The notes under the pieces are model-generated. The model was not told the origin of the DNA, searched no databases, and worked only from the letters and a program-made list of their open reading frames with translations. From the NCBI GenBank assembly GCA_028673005.1, contig CM054116.1, positions 134,593,681 through 134,657,680 on the forward strand: a stretch of DNA of 64,000 bases, read 5' to 3'. Position 1 is the first letter of the stretch, and the number at the start of each line of letters is the position of its first letter. The translations under genes were made by a program, and so were the position numbers. Shown piece by piece: positions 39,101 to 48,659 of the stretch. This DNA comes from Tanypteryx hageni. Its lineage: Eukaryota; Arthropoda; Insecta; Odonata; Petaluridae.

Positions 39101-42100
39101 ACCACTTTTCCTGAAAAATTTTCAATTTGAAAAGATTACATTAAGATGAAAATAAACAAACTTACTCAAAATGTTAGCCTAATTAATTTGTACTAATGCT
39201 CAGTCAGTGATTTAACAAATTAAAAATTATTCTAAAAATAGTTTCTCTTCAAGAAAACTCTTGCTATCTGCAAAATAGATGACTACATATATAACCAATA
39301 CAGTCACTTTCTATAATTTAGGAATAATTTGTTTGCCTCTTTATTTTGAATGAATTCCAATTACACATCTCACTTCTTTCTGACAAAGTCTAACTTTCTT
39401 TCTTGTGTTATCAAAACACACAAACCAGTACTCAGTTAATAATTATATAAGTAATTTAACTCATTGTAAAGCTTGAAAAGGAACTATATTTAATCCAAAA
39501 TAAAAGAATGTATGGCAAAATAATGTATATATGTTTATGAGAGGGCATAGATAAGATAGCATTCATTCCAAAAGGCTTCTAGGAAATAGGCGAAGAAGCA
39601 GAAGAAACCATCAGGCTGACTAGATCTTTTTTCCTTATTTTTAAAAGACCTAATGTACTATAAATTATCTCAAGACCGTATTTTAATGGTTAGTAGCAAT
39701 ATTTTATACATTTGCATGTTCTATGGGCTATTACTATTTTCTACTGCAATAAATATACATATTTATTCATTTGGTAATATGTTTAGTATTTTGACTCAGG
39801 TACCAAGCCTCTTTTCACACATGCCCTTGGTTTTAATATTCATGGTGTTTTCCTGCTACACAACAACTATGGATAGCCAGGATTTACTTTAGTTTAGGAT
39901 ATTTTCTTTATAAATGAATATTTTTACAAATATATTTTATTAAGCAAAATTGCAGAATATTCCTGACATTTTCACATGTAGATACATTTTTGTTATTTTC
40001 TAAATGTTATTCATGCATAGGTACTGATATTTTTATATTAGACCTTATTCTAATTTAAATACTAAGTCACTGACATATAAGAAATTCACTAACCTAGGCT
40101 GTGAGTATGAGTTCTATATGCAAATGGATGAATGACTTTCTTTTCCTTTATGAAACAAGAGGTTTCCATGTGTTCCTTTCTTTTTGGAGGAATTGCCCCA
40201 CCAGTTCCTAACAAGAGGACTCCTGCAAGTTTCTCTAATCTGTAAAATCAAGGGTCCAAAATCTACAAGTTGAAGAACCTCCAAAGTATTAAAAGGCTCA
40301 GGTGCCTAATAATATAATACAGTCCAATTAGAAAAGCATCATCTTACCGTCTTTCTGTATAGTGCAAAAATATACCAGAATTGTCAGTGCTTCCATCTGA
40401 AAAAATTAATCACAATTATTTACAGTTTGATTTGGAAATATTTATTGATAATTATAAATAAAAAATAAATAAATCATAAAAATGTTTCATATTTTTCTGA
40501 TGTGGCAACAAAGTGAACTTATTAATAATTACATCAAATATAGATGATAAACCATAGAAATGAATACAATAATAATAATACCTTTAAACTTTTCAATGTT
40601 TGCATAGTGCACTTGAAGCACTAAGTACTGAATTGGCGAATCTCCTCCAACTCGAAAACCAACTCCATCTGGCAAATCTAATTTTGGAGCATCTCTTGCC
40701 CATGCATAGATGACCTGAATTTTACAAAAAATAAGGCATATACAACAAAAGAATTTTCTTATATTTTATTAGTTACTGGCAAATCAAAAATGAGTTAATG
40801 ATGAATCTGACAAAAGTATTAACACCAAAAAGATATACTTAACAGAGAATTACAGTACAAGATAAAGTATAATTTTTAGAGGGTAGTTTTAATTATAGAT
40901 AGGAAAAAAACAACCAATATATGGAAGAAGTAGTGTGAACTTATTGAAATAGAATTTTAAACATAATTAGGAGAGTGCAATAAAGAAAAGAATCAGAGAG
41001 AAATATGTATGTAATGAGAGGAAGACTTTGGGATAGATGTGGAGACCAAATGAAAAATATACACCTTTCCGTGGCTGTCACGAAATTTATCATAACCTCT
41101 CTTCAATGCCTTGGGCTCCAAAGCTAACACAAAGACAACGTGTATTGAATAAGAGCTGTGCTCACATTTTACGTGATTAATTCAACATGCCTGAGAATCA
41201 AATTACATCATTGTCATTGACTATAACAAATATTCCTACAGCTGAACTAATAGCACAAATAAAACAAGCAGAATCACGATTTAATTTAGAATATTTATGC
41301 GATCACGAACATCTGAAGTAACAACTAAACCTGTCAATTTTTTTTGCATCTATTTAACTATAAGTAACTCAAAAGCTCTCGAATCAAACGTTTTCCCCAT
41401 ACCATTGCAAGCAATGTGCCCAACAGCTCCGACAAGCCATTTGGAAGAAGTCCTAGTTCGAGGAAGTCTCGCCATCTATATGCTTGGTATGTTCCGCTAT
41501 AACACACACTGAATTAGCATTGGAAAGTCGTAAAAACTGTAAGAGTGGCAGTGAAAACAGCAAACTATTTTTCTTATTTGGAAACGAGTATTCCAACGAA
41601 AGGGGTAAATAATTCCAGACGCCAACCGCGCCTGCCCTAATAATTCCAAGTACGAAATTAGAAGGTAGAAAACAGCAAAAGTGACGAATTTCGTAAGAAT
41701 GCCAATTCCGCATAAGAGTTTTATTATGAAAGCAGATAAAATTTAGACAGAGAAAAGTAATGAAGCGTCTTAAATGTTCTCGTTTTCAAAGCCGTTGTTA
41801 AGAGCGGCATATTTAAGAAATTGCCGCTCCTAGGCCCACGGGAATTTGCCGTCCTGTGTTCACGATGAAATTAGTGACCAATGCAAAAAGTTCACGAGAT
41901 CCCTCATAGTTATAACACTCTGTTTTGGAGAGAAAAATATCGATAATTCCTAGAGGACACTTTAACACCTAAATCTCATAACTAGAATGTCGCAATTTAC
42001 GTCCAAATTTTCAAACATTTCAGAAAAAAAACAATACAGCGATCCGCTATCAAGTGTCCTTCCCCTATCATCTCAAACAAAACACCGAACCTCGAAATCA

Positions 42101-43185
42101 GCTTCTCGAGCGATTCACTGAAGATTATATCATTTTAAAACGTGTTATTCTTTCTTCAAAATTGAAATTTAGTCTATCCGAGAAATCTGCGGCTTTTAAT
42201 CCACGGCGTTTTTTTTCCATACAGCCAATCTGCTAATGGCAATTGAACAAGGTTGAACGTCGAACGATCGGTACTGCGTAAAATGTGAAATTCGACGACA
42301 ATTTTAAGGGAATTCACCATTTTCAAAATCACATAATTCATTCCCTCGACCGAAACTCTTATGTTCCCATTACCATATATCACGTCAAATATTTTATTTT
42401 TTCTTATTTCTTATTTAGTAGCAGTGGTGGAGTTAGAAGTACATGCGGGATGAGCATGACTAGCATATATACCAAAAAAAGTCAGTTACAAGAAAAGAGA
42501 AAAGTCCAGGGCAAAGATGCCTAACGAAAAAAGCCTTCATTTGCCATCAATCACTGCTTTATAAAACCCTCATTCATTTTTTCACGGGACATCATGGAAC
42601 CAACCTGCGATCCTTCTGCACACGGACTGGATGCCTTCATTCCAGATAAGGTCGTCACCATTTCTCCGCAGTTCCTAAGTGTACACATGGAGAGCTTTAA
42701 TCAGAGTATAAATAGTCAAGCAAAATTATATGAAACCACGAGTATTTTTCGAAAGGGAGTGCAGAGGAAGAGAACCTTGGATTCGATGAGAAAAAGTAAA
42801 GTTGCACCCAATTTAAAGGAGGTTAACACGTAAAAATGCTCTTTCGCGTACGTAAGGGAGGGAAAAAGACGAATTTGAGGAGATTTTACATTCTGAATGT
42901 TCGTTATTAAGGGAAATGCGGAGTTCACTCTCGACTCCAATTTGAGAGCTATCGGACACTTACCAAACGGGATCTTGACTTCCGGGCTTCGTGCAGCCAT
43001 ACAAGAGCATGTGGTGAGCTGTGTCCATTGTGGCATTTGGTTCGAATCCGACTAGAACAACAAATGAATGCATAGACTTTCATAGCATGCTATAAATAAA
43101 ATTAAAATAGAATAAAAAGCGACTCACCTATATAAAAGCTTTTTATTGGATCGACCTTTATTGGTGTGCACAAATATAATTCCGG
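30156..43185 (-). CDS. Phm: peptidylglycine alpha-hydroxylating monooxygenase, nine exons, first exon missing
   Basis: PHM is a secretory-pathway, copper- and ascorbate-dependent enzyme that hydroxylates the alpha carbon of C-terminal glycine in neuropeptides, the first step of amidation. Exons (minus): 43128-43185, 42964-43051, 42605-42674, 40582-40714, 40348-40396, 40094-40239, 38968-39110, 30400-30449, 30156-30321. All have GT/AG borders and agreeing phases, 903 nt, 300 residues plus stop. Copper ligands are present: His-His in MDTAHHMLLYGC, His in YLVLQVHYAN, His-x-His in RTHTHSLG and Met in TNQDEMCNFYLMYW. Disulphide cysteines are kept (ELYLCTPIKVD, NCGEM). The C-terminus is IPDTEASTL, with no lyase domain, as in insects where PHM and PAL are separate. 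About 40-60 N-terminal residues, including the signal peptide, lie on an unseen exon ending in phase 0 upstream of 43185. Confidence 0.95.
30622..30662 (+). repeat. GT/GTAT microsatellite
   Basis: A GTGTGTGTGT run passes into GTATGTAT repeats. It lies 3' of PHM exon 8's upstream side, in the 8.5-kb PHM intron, just left of the LINE tail. Confidence 0.7.
31057..33930 (-). CDS. LINE ORF2: endonuclease-reverse transcriptase
   Basis: The first ATG is at 33900, giving 947 residues. Counted from it, an apurinic-type endonuclease domain comes first, with GDFNVN at about 136 and SDHLAI at 201. The reverse transcriptase follows, with NYRPISL, FLDLSKAFD at about 575, GVPQGSILGPLLF at about 635 and YADD at about 669. 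The typical LINE thumb and C-terminal region ends the protein. The ten codons before this ATG (33930-33901) also read as conserved ORF2 sequence (VIHQNIQGMGNK across the ATG), so the true protein probably begins earlier than 33900. They directly follow the ORF1 UGA in the same frame. All catalytic residues seem intact. Confidence 0.9.
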   Translation of the reverse strand, partial: LNVIHQNIQGMGNKIDQLEVFIEEETPDILVLSEHGLKLEQTHRNILSKMKLGAVSCRKGKKGGGVIILVNSKLQIHIDNLELDRFSDQENIEITGIKLTPRNNNTMYILGIYRPPSGNIDLCLNQLTQIIENMQPKLKSKLIIIGDFNVNILENTRNSKKFISFIELFGLKHTISSPTRITNITATCIDNILTDLNPSAFTSLVIHSSLSDHLAIKISINLYQNLVSPPHYVPFKVHNCKKENLMRLQNLTMNEEWSGVTLNNTADDKYNNLIETFSYWFNLSCPITTVKKWNKITKKSNWIDASIRKARAELCHLEQIYLSNRDINSKHEFSNYKKFYDNLVLTTKKKYNDAYILNSNNISKSTWNIINQARGKETPTSSPTEICINKVTINDPMEIANYFNSFFNTMAAKISKKLPNTSRDKHFLNNRVAQSIYLFPTNDTEVKSIIKNMKAKNSAGYDGIPITAIKACASSIASPLSNTINKAFEEGIFPNALKISVIHPIYKKGDKRDVANYRPISLISCFSKIFEKILLNRLTPFLKRHNIICNTQHGFIKGKSTTTAAITFLEKIISNIDQGNNSTGIFLDLSKAFDCVNFDILLEKLENFGIRGQAHSLIKSYLTNRMQVTKLQTCQGHIMSSNLTATNGVPQGSILGPLLFLLYINDIQSVINDGTIILYADDTSITIADKLYSQLEIKGNVVLNSIAQYYNENLLTINTEKSCFIEFSPRLYDSENSYFVGDIMIMKNHCTKFLGLIIDEKLSWNYHIDEISHKISRNLYVLRNLKYRCTQGVMKTAYFGLIYPYLVYGIELWGHTSKTNLQNLFILQKKAIRYIANLPLKQTCRQAFVDLKLLTLPSIVIYRTLLYLTTLDDIISNKDVHEHFTRGNSSYRLIQHRLKLYESLPKYKGIQWFNILSPNLKSSRSEKDFKNKMYKFLLENAFYSVEEFIDVCYSKNM
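33931..35145 (-). CDS. LINE ORF1: PHD-like finger, coiled coil and RRM-like region
   Basis: The frame has 404 residues from the first ATG. It begins with the second half of a PHD finger (C-M-G-Y-Y-H-L-K-C, then WMCETCC). A short predicted helix follows (LEERLALVESK), then a polar linker, then a globular part (RAWLYLGRVNVNVTCDNI to about CVSRFSF) as in ORF1 of CR1-group arthropod LINEs, which probably binds RNA. A proline-rich tail ends in KAKSK and UGA. Upstream in frame are LPCAGRC and then UAA, so the first cysteine pairs of the finger are partly missing, which suggests a 5'-truncated copy. The UGA is followed by CUA, and ORF2 continues in the same frame. Confidence 0.8.
   Translation of the reverse strand: MGYYHLKCSNLTEIESNVIQGHKSIFWMCETCCSTVNLNTARPGIENSSPAVFDFIIRNLLCLEERLALVESKQVCSNSIKNKLSNALIEREVIPSNVVTADINAESAPNPSAKYAVVSSGGTNLQPSKFPTDTLNASENSDKIFSHSDDGFIKVSYKKRNKTISKYADSLHENSHHECPSEVSIKESTSLSKRGPGIAKRGKQVKHLIFGSSKEKNSFTAIPKRAWLYLGRVNVNVTCDNIINFLSKRYNNDNFTCEKLDIYSSQSASFKISADLSLLSDLNKSENWPEGACVSRFSFTRWRKSEISKSELSDPPSPLCVPCQNTASAHYDSSASAIDCDSNPSESADKNPLPILPPNPSHNPTCNQAPKTITRGQAGVLIPAQPSTGITTRSMDGISKAKSK
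35161..38967 (-). other. right part of the 8.5-kb PHM intron
   Basis: No coding exon is seen. At 35519-35532 there is a TTAGGTTAGATTAGG tract, as often found in insect genomes. At 35950-36075 a sequence with CGTATTAACTCGTTTAATACCCGCAC looks like one end of a DNA transposon with ACCCGC motifs; its partner may be near 36395-36425 (ATACCCGTGTCAAAT). At 36510-36560 there is a CTGCCTGCG-type tandem. A dispersed repeat lies at 37728-37975 and an AT microsatellite at 38452-38468. Confidence 0.5.
37728..37975 (+). repeat. dispersed repeat, related copy at 52195
   Basis: Shared with 52195-52395 in order are AATGCA-TTTTA-AAAG, CCCATGCTTTT-TTATGG, GGGGT-AAAAA, CCCCTTAAAT and ATGCCAA-TTTC. This copy ends in a GTGAGTGAGTGAGG tract and TTTTTATTATATAGATA, a 3' end style found in abundant insect repeats of uncertain class. 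No coding capacity. Confidence 0.6.
41065..41475 (-). CDS. possible two-exon coding unit nested in a PHM intron
   Basis: Exon 1 (41403-41475) starts at an ATG and reads MARLPRTRTSSKWLVG, then AVGHIACN, with a donor CAATG|GTATGG. Exon 2 (41065-41123, acceptor GTGTTAG|CTTTGG) continues the same frame as ALEPKALKRGYDKF, RDSHGK, ending at a donor AAAG|GTGTAT in phase 0. The junction leaves an open frame and a hydrophilic, basic peptide with protein-like composition. I do not recognise the family. No third exon was identified nearby. Because PHM exon 40582-40714 also begins in phase 0, it could instead be an alternative 5' part of PHM, although the result would lack two copper ligands. Chance is possible. 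Confidence 0.35.
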
Positions 43186-44539
43186 CTGGAAAAAAGAAAA
43201 CAAAATAACAAATATATATATATAATTCGGCACATATTTTATATATGCTCATCATATAATTCGATAAATATAAAATTACATTCTCAAAATAAAATAAATT
43301 GTATCTCATTTCAGTATTGCAATGTCAAATCAATAAAATGAAGGTTGATTAAAAACATACAACATGAAAGTTTTCGTTGAAGTCCAGACAAAGGTCATTA
43401 CACAGCCTCTAACGAGGATTCAATATTAACATCAAATGCTTAAAAACAGTTTCTATGCTTTCATAGCTAACGTAGGGTTTTCAAAACATTCAACAGTGAA
43501 GGCCACATTTAAAATTTCAGGCTCAAGCACGCCGGAAAGGCATTCTGGTAAAATCTTGCACACGGTGATAAAAGAAAACTAATTTAACGAATACTTGAAA
43601 GAAAAAATTCATGAAAAATCTCCCCTGAGAAGACAAAGCTGCCGAAGAGGAAAGAAAATGAATCTATAGGAATTTATGAGAGAGGAGAGTCGCAGAAACT
43701 TTTGTCTCAAAACAAGCAATGGAATTACTCAAAAATACTGCTCCCTCATTAGCACACATTTAAATTTAGTTGATTGTAAATCATTTTCCCAATTTTTAGA
43801 TTCGTAGAAAAATCGTTCTTTTCTTCTTAAATTTTATGACCTATTATTGTTAGCAGATGCCAACGAAAATTATTACGACAGCTCCCATATGGAAAACTCA
43901 TTGAAAGTTAACGCTTCATGACTATTCTACGAAAGTAACATACAATCTGAATTAGTTATTAGCCTATCTAGAAAAATGTTTTAGAGATAAGGCTGTAATT
44001 TCAGTCTTCTCATACAAAATATAAGCAAGTAGAAATGTTTCTTAAATTTTTCTCTACAGCCATTGAAAAAGTATTTCTCCCGATTGTGTATTATAAGAGT
44101 AAAATAAATAAGTTCGTATTTTGTTTTCGGTGGCAGTTCCAGTTGAGAGATTTAACCCGAGTATCTATGTCATTTTAATTTTTTATTTTGGCATAGGCAC
44201 CATAACTCCCAATTATGCCTCAGCCTTCTTCCTATCTAATCATAGATTATTACCCGGCAGACGAATGCCGTCCAAGGCATGCCGTGATGTATCCCCAACG
44301 CGAATTAGAGTCTATTGCGCGCGAGTGCGTGTGTACTGCAGCCTTTCCACCAAGTCACTCCGGAGATTAAAAATTCACATTTCCTGAAATACAAAGGATA
44401 TCGCCATAAGCTTATGCTTAAAATAAAGCTAAAATCGCCAAGTTTTTTTTGGAGCCTCGACATCCAACGCGTGTAATAGCATTGGAAGAGTTTATTTAGG
44501 TTTAGATTTATTATAAGCCCAACTTAAGGCGATATATTT
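43186..44539. other. first-exon side of PHM, no exon recognised
   Basis: This belongs to the PHM intron upstream of exon 43128-43185. There is an AT run at 43213-43225. I searched the minus strand for a signal-peptide exon ending in phase 0 and found no convincing one. Open frames such as 44121-44387 show no known motifs. Confidence 0.4.
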
Positions 44540-45030
44540 TGCAGTTCAGAAAATGTGAATTCTTGAAATTCTGGAGTGACTTTATGTAGTAGAAGGAAAC
44601 TCAACAGGCTATGTGGGATTTTTAAAATATTAAATAATAAAGGGGCATGGGAAAATTTATCAACGGGGATCGAGAAACCTCACTACATAGGAAAAAACGA
44701 CCACAAATATAAAATTAAATACAGGCCGCAGAAGAAAAACGTCGCCAAGGACTTTTTTCTAAATAGAGGAATCTGTGAATGGAATGAGCTACCGGAGGAA
44801 ATCTTTAAGCCCTTTCCTAAATCGCTTAAGCAATTTAGGTCAAAATGTAAAGGTTTTCTTTTTTTTTTAGAGGGTGACGAGTGAGCCGGAGGAAGTAGAG
44901 TGAATGCTTGGTAGGGTGAAGTACGGTGGGGACTTCGTGGGCCCCAGGACCGCTACGGTAACCGTAAAAGCTTACCATGAACCTCGAAAACTTCGGCTCC
45001 GATTAAAGCCAAGGGGAAAGTAATTGTGTT
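44540..45030 (+). mobile_element. LINE 3' fragment
   Basis: The open piece 44576-44884 encodes a peptide with RLCGIFKILNNKGAW, DFFLNRGICEWNELPEEI and SLKQFRSKCK. This is the usual last stretch of Jockey/CR1-group reverse transcriptase ORFs (FF-NR-WN-LP-E followed by a basic F-K-K segment). A GC-richer 3' UTR follows to about 45030. The element lacks its endonuclease and catalytic domain. Confidence 0.65.
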
Positions 45031-46785
45031 ATAAGTATTTTAGCCAAAATTGTATTATTTTTATAAAATTAATAATTGTATTCAGTTAAATTTTGGACAA
45101 GTGACTTTGATCACGCAGTAAGTTAGATGATGTGAAATTTATTGACAATGAGTCATGTAATGTTGCCACCTGGCATGTAGCCAAATTGCAACTCATTTAG
45201 TAAACAATAAAACAATTAAGAAACTCATGACGGAACAGAGCCTCTTGCATTTGGAGCCGTTGTACAAACGTCTCTTTCTCGATTCGAAGGTCCTCGGAAG
45301 TGCTTCCTTAACGACAAGAAAAAAAGGCGAATCGAGCAATCTCATTCGCCGTAAACGTCCGACACGGAGGGATAATAACAATACTCACAAATCTTTACGC
45401 AATAGGTCAAGGGCTGAACCCAAATAATCATGCTACTTTTTAAAATAAGATATCTAGTTAATTTTAATTGAGGTCAGCAAGCCGAATAAATCTTGGTCGG
45501 GTAAAGTGCGATGGTTCGTAAAAATTAAGCTTCTTTGATTCGACAAAAGTTTGGAGCCTGGCAAATTTAATTCACTGCCATTTCGCTAATGGGTTAAATA
45601 TGATAATCCGGAAGTTAATCGAGAAATTAGCAGTTGGGGTGCCTATGGTGGACGCGAAATGAATTCTTAATTGAATTACACCGATAGTTGGCATTTCTAG
45701 AGCATTTCAGTTTGCCGAGTTATTTCTAACGCACAGACGTTTTTACAATGCCTTTTGCCCATTTTTACGATTTCCCATCCTTCCTGAAGTCTTCCTCCCT
45801 CTGATCTCGTTGTTCCGCTCGCTCCGTGGGCTTGCAACCGTTTTTTTTAGCCCCAACAAACGCGCAGCCCTGATCAAAGCAGATGTAAGCACGTTACAGT
45901 GAATTACTGTTGTCAAAGTTAACACAGAAAGAAAAATATGGCGTTGAAGGATTAGAAATATAAAATCGTCACCAAAATCCCATAAAGTAAAAAACTTAGA
46001 AAGAAAAACCTCCATTGAGCAATAGATACGGAGGAGCAACAGAGAAACCGACGCAAACTAAGGCCCTCATACTCGAAGCGTACTCATTTTGTACGGACAC
46101 GCGCGGAATACACGCCTCTTTGTCTTGAAATATCAATTCGCGTGACGAACGTGACTCGGTTCTATTGACACGTGTGGCGAAATGAGAGACAAAACACTGA
46201 TTCGGAAGAATCCACGAGTTTATTTTCCATTTTTATGTTCGAAACGTTATCCAGTCGAATTCAATCGCCACTTAAGCAGAGGGATATCGCAGGGGACGTG
46301 TTCGTTCTTTCCTAAATAAACGTTGATGAATTTCCTCACAAAACACAGCAAGCGAGGGGAATTTTTGAGTATTCGTCACTTCCGGGACAATTTGTAAAAA
46401 TCGCCTCTCCCCAGGAAGGACATTTCCCCCTCCAGAAGCTAGAAAATGCCTAATTTATCTGGTTTCGACAAAAAATGGAGGAGGTGAAGAAACATATGAA
46501 GGGCGGAGATGGCAATTTTTTCGAAAATAGGTACAATACATTGCACAAACATTCTCATATGCTAGGTATGGGTATGGTCTCATTACACTCTTTCCTAACT
46601 GGAAGGAACTTGCTACTGCTACAAAAACAACAAGAGAGGAAAGATGCCCACATTATGCGTACATATATGCGAGGAAGAGGCGTTCTTTACGATTTATGCA
46701 ATCATGTGAAAAAGATAATAATTAATGGCTTAGTAGAATGTCTAAGAACTGAAAACTGGTATGTCAACGAAATATCAAATTTCTC
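45031..46785. other. no gene recognised
   Basis: Mixed composition, more GC-rich than the left half of the window. Open frames at 45743-46039 (minus) and 46475-46816 (plus) carry no known motifs. If PHM is intact, this is part of its first intron. Confidence 0.35.
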
Positions 46786-47085
46786 ATGCACCGATTTATT
46801 TCCTAATCGTTTGTAATTAATAAAACAATCGACAATTATTTAGAGCATAACTCACTCGAATAGTAGTCTCTTTATGTTCACGTTCATTACTTCGTCGCTG
46901 TGTATACGTAAAGAAAATAGAGGTATTAACGTTCATTTCTTCGTCGTAGATAATCCATTTCCCTTCATTTACCAAATGATGCGTGCGCACCAAAGATAAA
47001 TAAGCCTAATTAAGTATTAAGAGCAAATGTTTACTTCAGTTGCCACGAAGATTGTTTTCATTGACAACAATTAACAATTAAGACG
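46786..47085 (+). repeat. dispersed repeat, copy 1 of 2
   Basis: Shares with 60636-60965 in order CGATTTATTTCCTAATC, AATCGACAATTATTTA, TTCATTTCTTCGTC, TAGATAATCCAT and CACGAAGATTGTTTTC, in the same orientation. Divergence is moderate, with indels. No coding capacity or clear ends. Confidence 0.7.
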
Positions 47086-47250
47086 GATTCAGAATTCCTT
47101 CAACCATTAGGGCTGAAGGAGTTCTCAATTCATCTTAATTCAACTAGCCATAAGTGTTCATCTGAGCGTTCAACCAACAACAATTAACAAGTATGGAAAC
47201 TGTACTCCATCTCGGAGTACAAAATGCGTTGTTTGAGATGGACAAATTGT

Positions 47251-47514
47251 AGTAAAACTTTTCAATACCAAATTTCATAAAAATACGTCCAGCGATTCCC
47301 GAGTTGAAAGAGGTACGTCGTAAACTACATGTAGATCTTCATGTAAAGTGATCGTAATTAATGTCCGATTTATACCAAAATTGGAATCATTCGACCAATT
47401 TTAGTAAAACTCCCCAATACCAAATTTCATCTAAATAAGTCCTGCGGTTCCCGAGTTGAAACAAAGGAACATTGTAAACTACATGTAGGTCATGTAAAGC
47501 GGTCGTAATTATTG
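47251..47514 (+). repeat. two tandem units of about 110 bp
   Basis: Units 47251-47361 and 47402-47514 share AATACCAAATTTCAT, TTCCCGAGTTGAAA, GTAAACTACATGTAG and CATGTAAAG-GTCGTAATT. The period is about 150 bp. Related CCAAATTTCAT/CCGTCCA motifs also occur near 57170 and 61220, so this is a widespread repeat type. Confidence 0.7.
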
Positions 47515-47808
47515 TATTAGTATTACAATAAAGTAGCCAAAGGTTTTTTCAGTCTTATTTTATAATTCTTCTATCTGCCTTAATCAAAATTTATCCTTTT
47601 TTATCGTCTCATAAAAATTTTAACAGGTCAAATGTAAGTTAAATTTACATAACAAAATGCAATTGATTGGTTTTATGTACAGAAGATTTCGTCCATCAAA
47701 GGGGAAAACGACGGAGTCACAGTACAGATGGGGAAAGAAAACCTGCAGGAAGAGCGTATCCATCGGAGCGAGATCATATTTGCTGGACGAAAGGTTGGAA
47801 TAGATGCC

Positions 47809-48063
47809 TTCAACCGCAGCGTTAGCTGACAACAAAGAAAACCATATAATTTAAAGATCTCACGCCATTGTGTCATGCTCAGCACAACGCCAATTCTAAT
47901 ATTTTATGATGCCACCCATTTTTTTGTTTGGGTACAAAGCAACGCATTGAAGAAATTAATAATGCTATTACTTCTCTCAAGATTTGTTGGGCTGAGCATG
48001 ACGCAATGGCGTGAGATCCATAAATTACGTTTTTCTTTGTTGTCAGCTAACGCTGCGGTTGAA
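47809..48063. repeat. hairpin with arms of about 74 bp
   Basis: Left arm 47809-47883 and right arm 47991-48063 are reverse complements with few mismatches (arm begins TTCAACCGCAGCGTTAGC), separated by about 107 bp. The left arm abuts the inner end of the left 287-bp terminal repeat. The right terminal repeat has no such arm next to it. Confidence 0.85.
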
Positions 48064-48659
48064 AGCACATTTATTTCATATGATGCCCGAACAATTTCAC
48101 AAAGGTCAAAAGACATTGGAAATTTTCACAAAAGGACGTCGATCCGAAGCAAATAAAATTATACGCACTCAGACACCCGCATTTAGAGACAACTCCGCAC
48201 TGCCAATTCTCAAGTACAGTGGAAGGCGGCGTTGTGGGCTGGCAAACGAATTCGTGATTTTGGCGGGAAAAACAGCCATGTTACATTTATTTACGGTATA
48301 ATCACACCAGTATGTAGAAAGCCAGTCTCTTTGCCGAAACAAAAAAATATATATGTATTTACATACTAACTGTATTTGCATAGTACATTTATTCGGATAG
48401 TAAATGTATTTACATAATAAATGTATTTGGTTAAAAGTAGATAGGCGGGGACCTCGCGGCCGTCAGTCCCTTGGACCGTCATTAGCGGGCGAGATCCTTC
48501 AAGTCCTCGGCTCTGCGAGCCCATCCTAGACTCTTGAGCTCACCCTTCCCAGCGGGATATCCCTGACCGCAGGGATGATCAAGCACGAATTAATCAAAAC
48601 ATTTTTAATGCATTTCTGATGAGAGTGCATCTCTGTTGGTAGTTACCCGACCATGCGCG

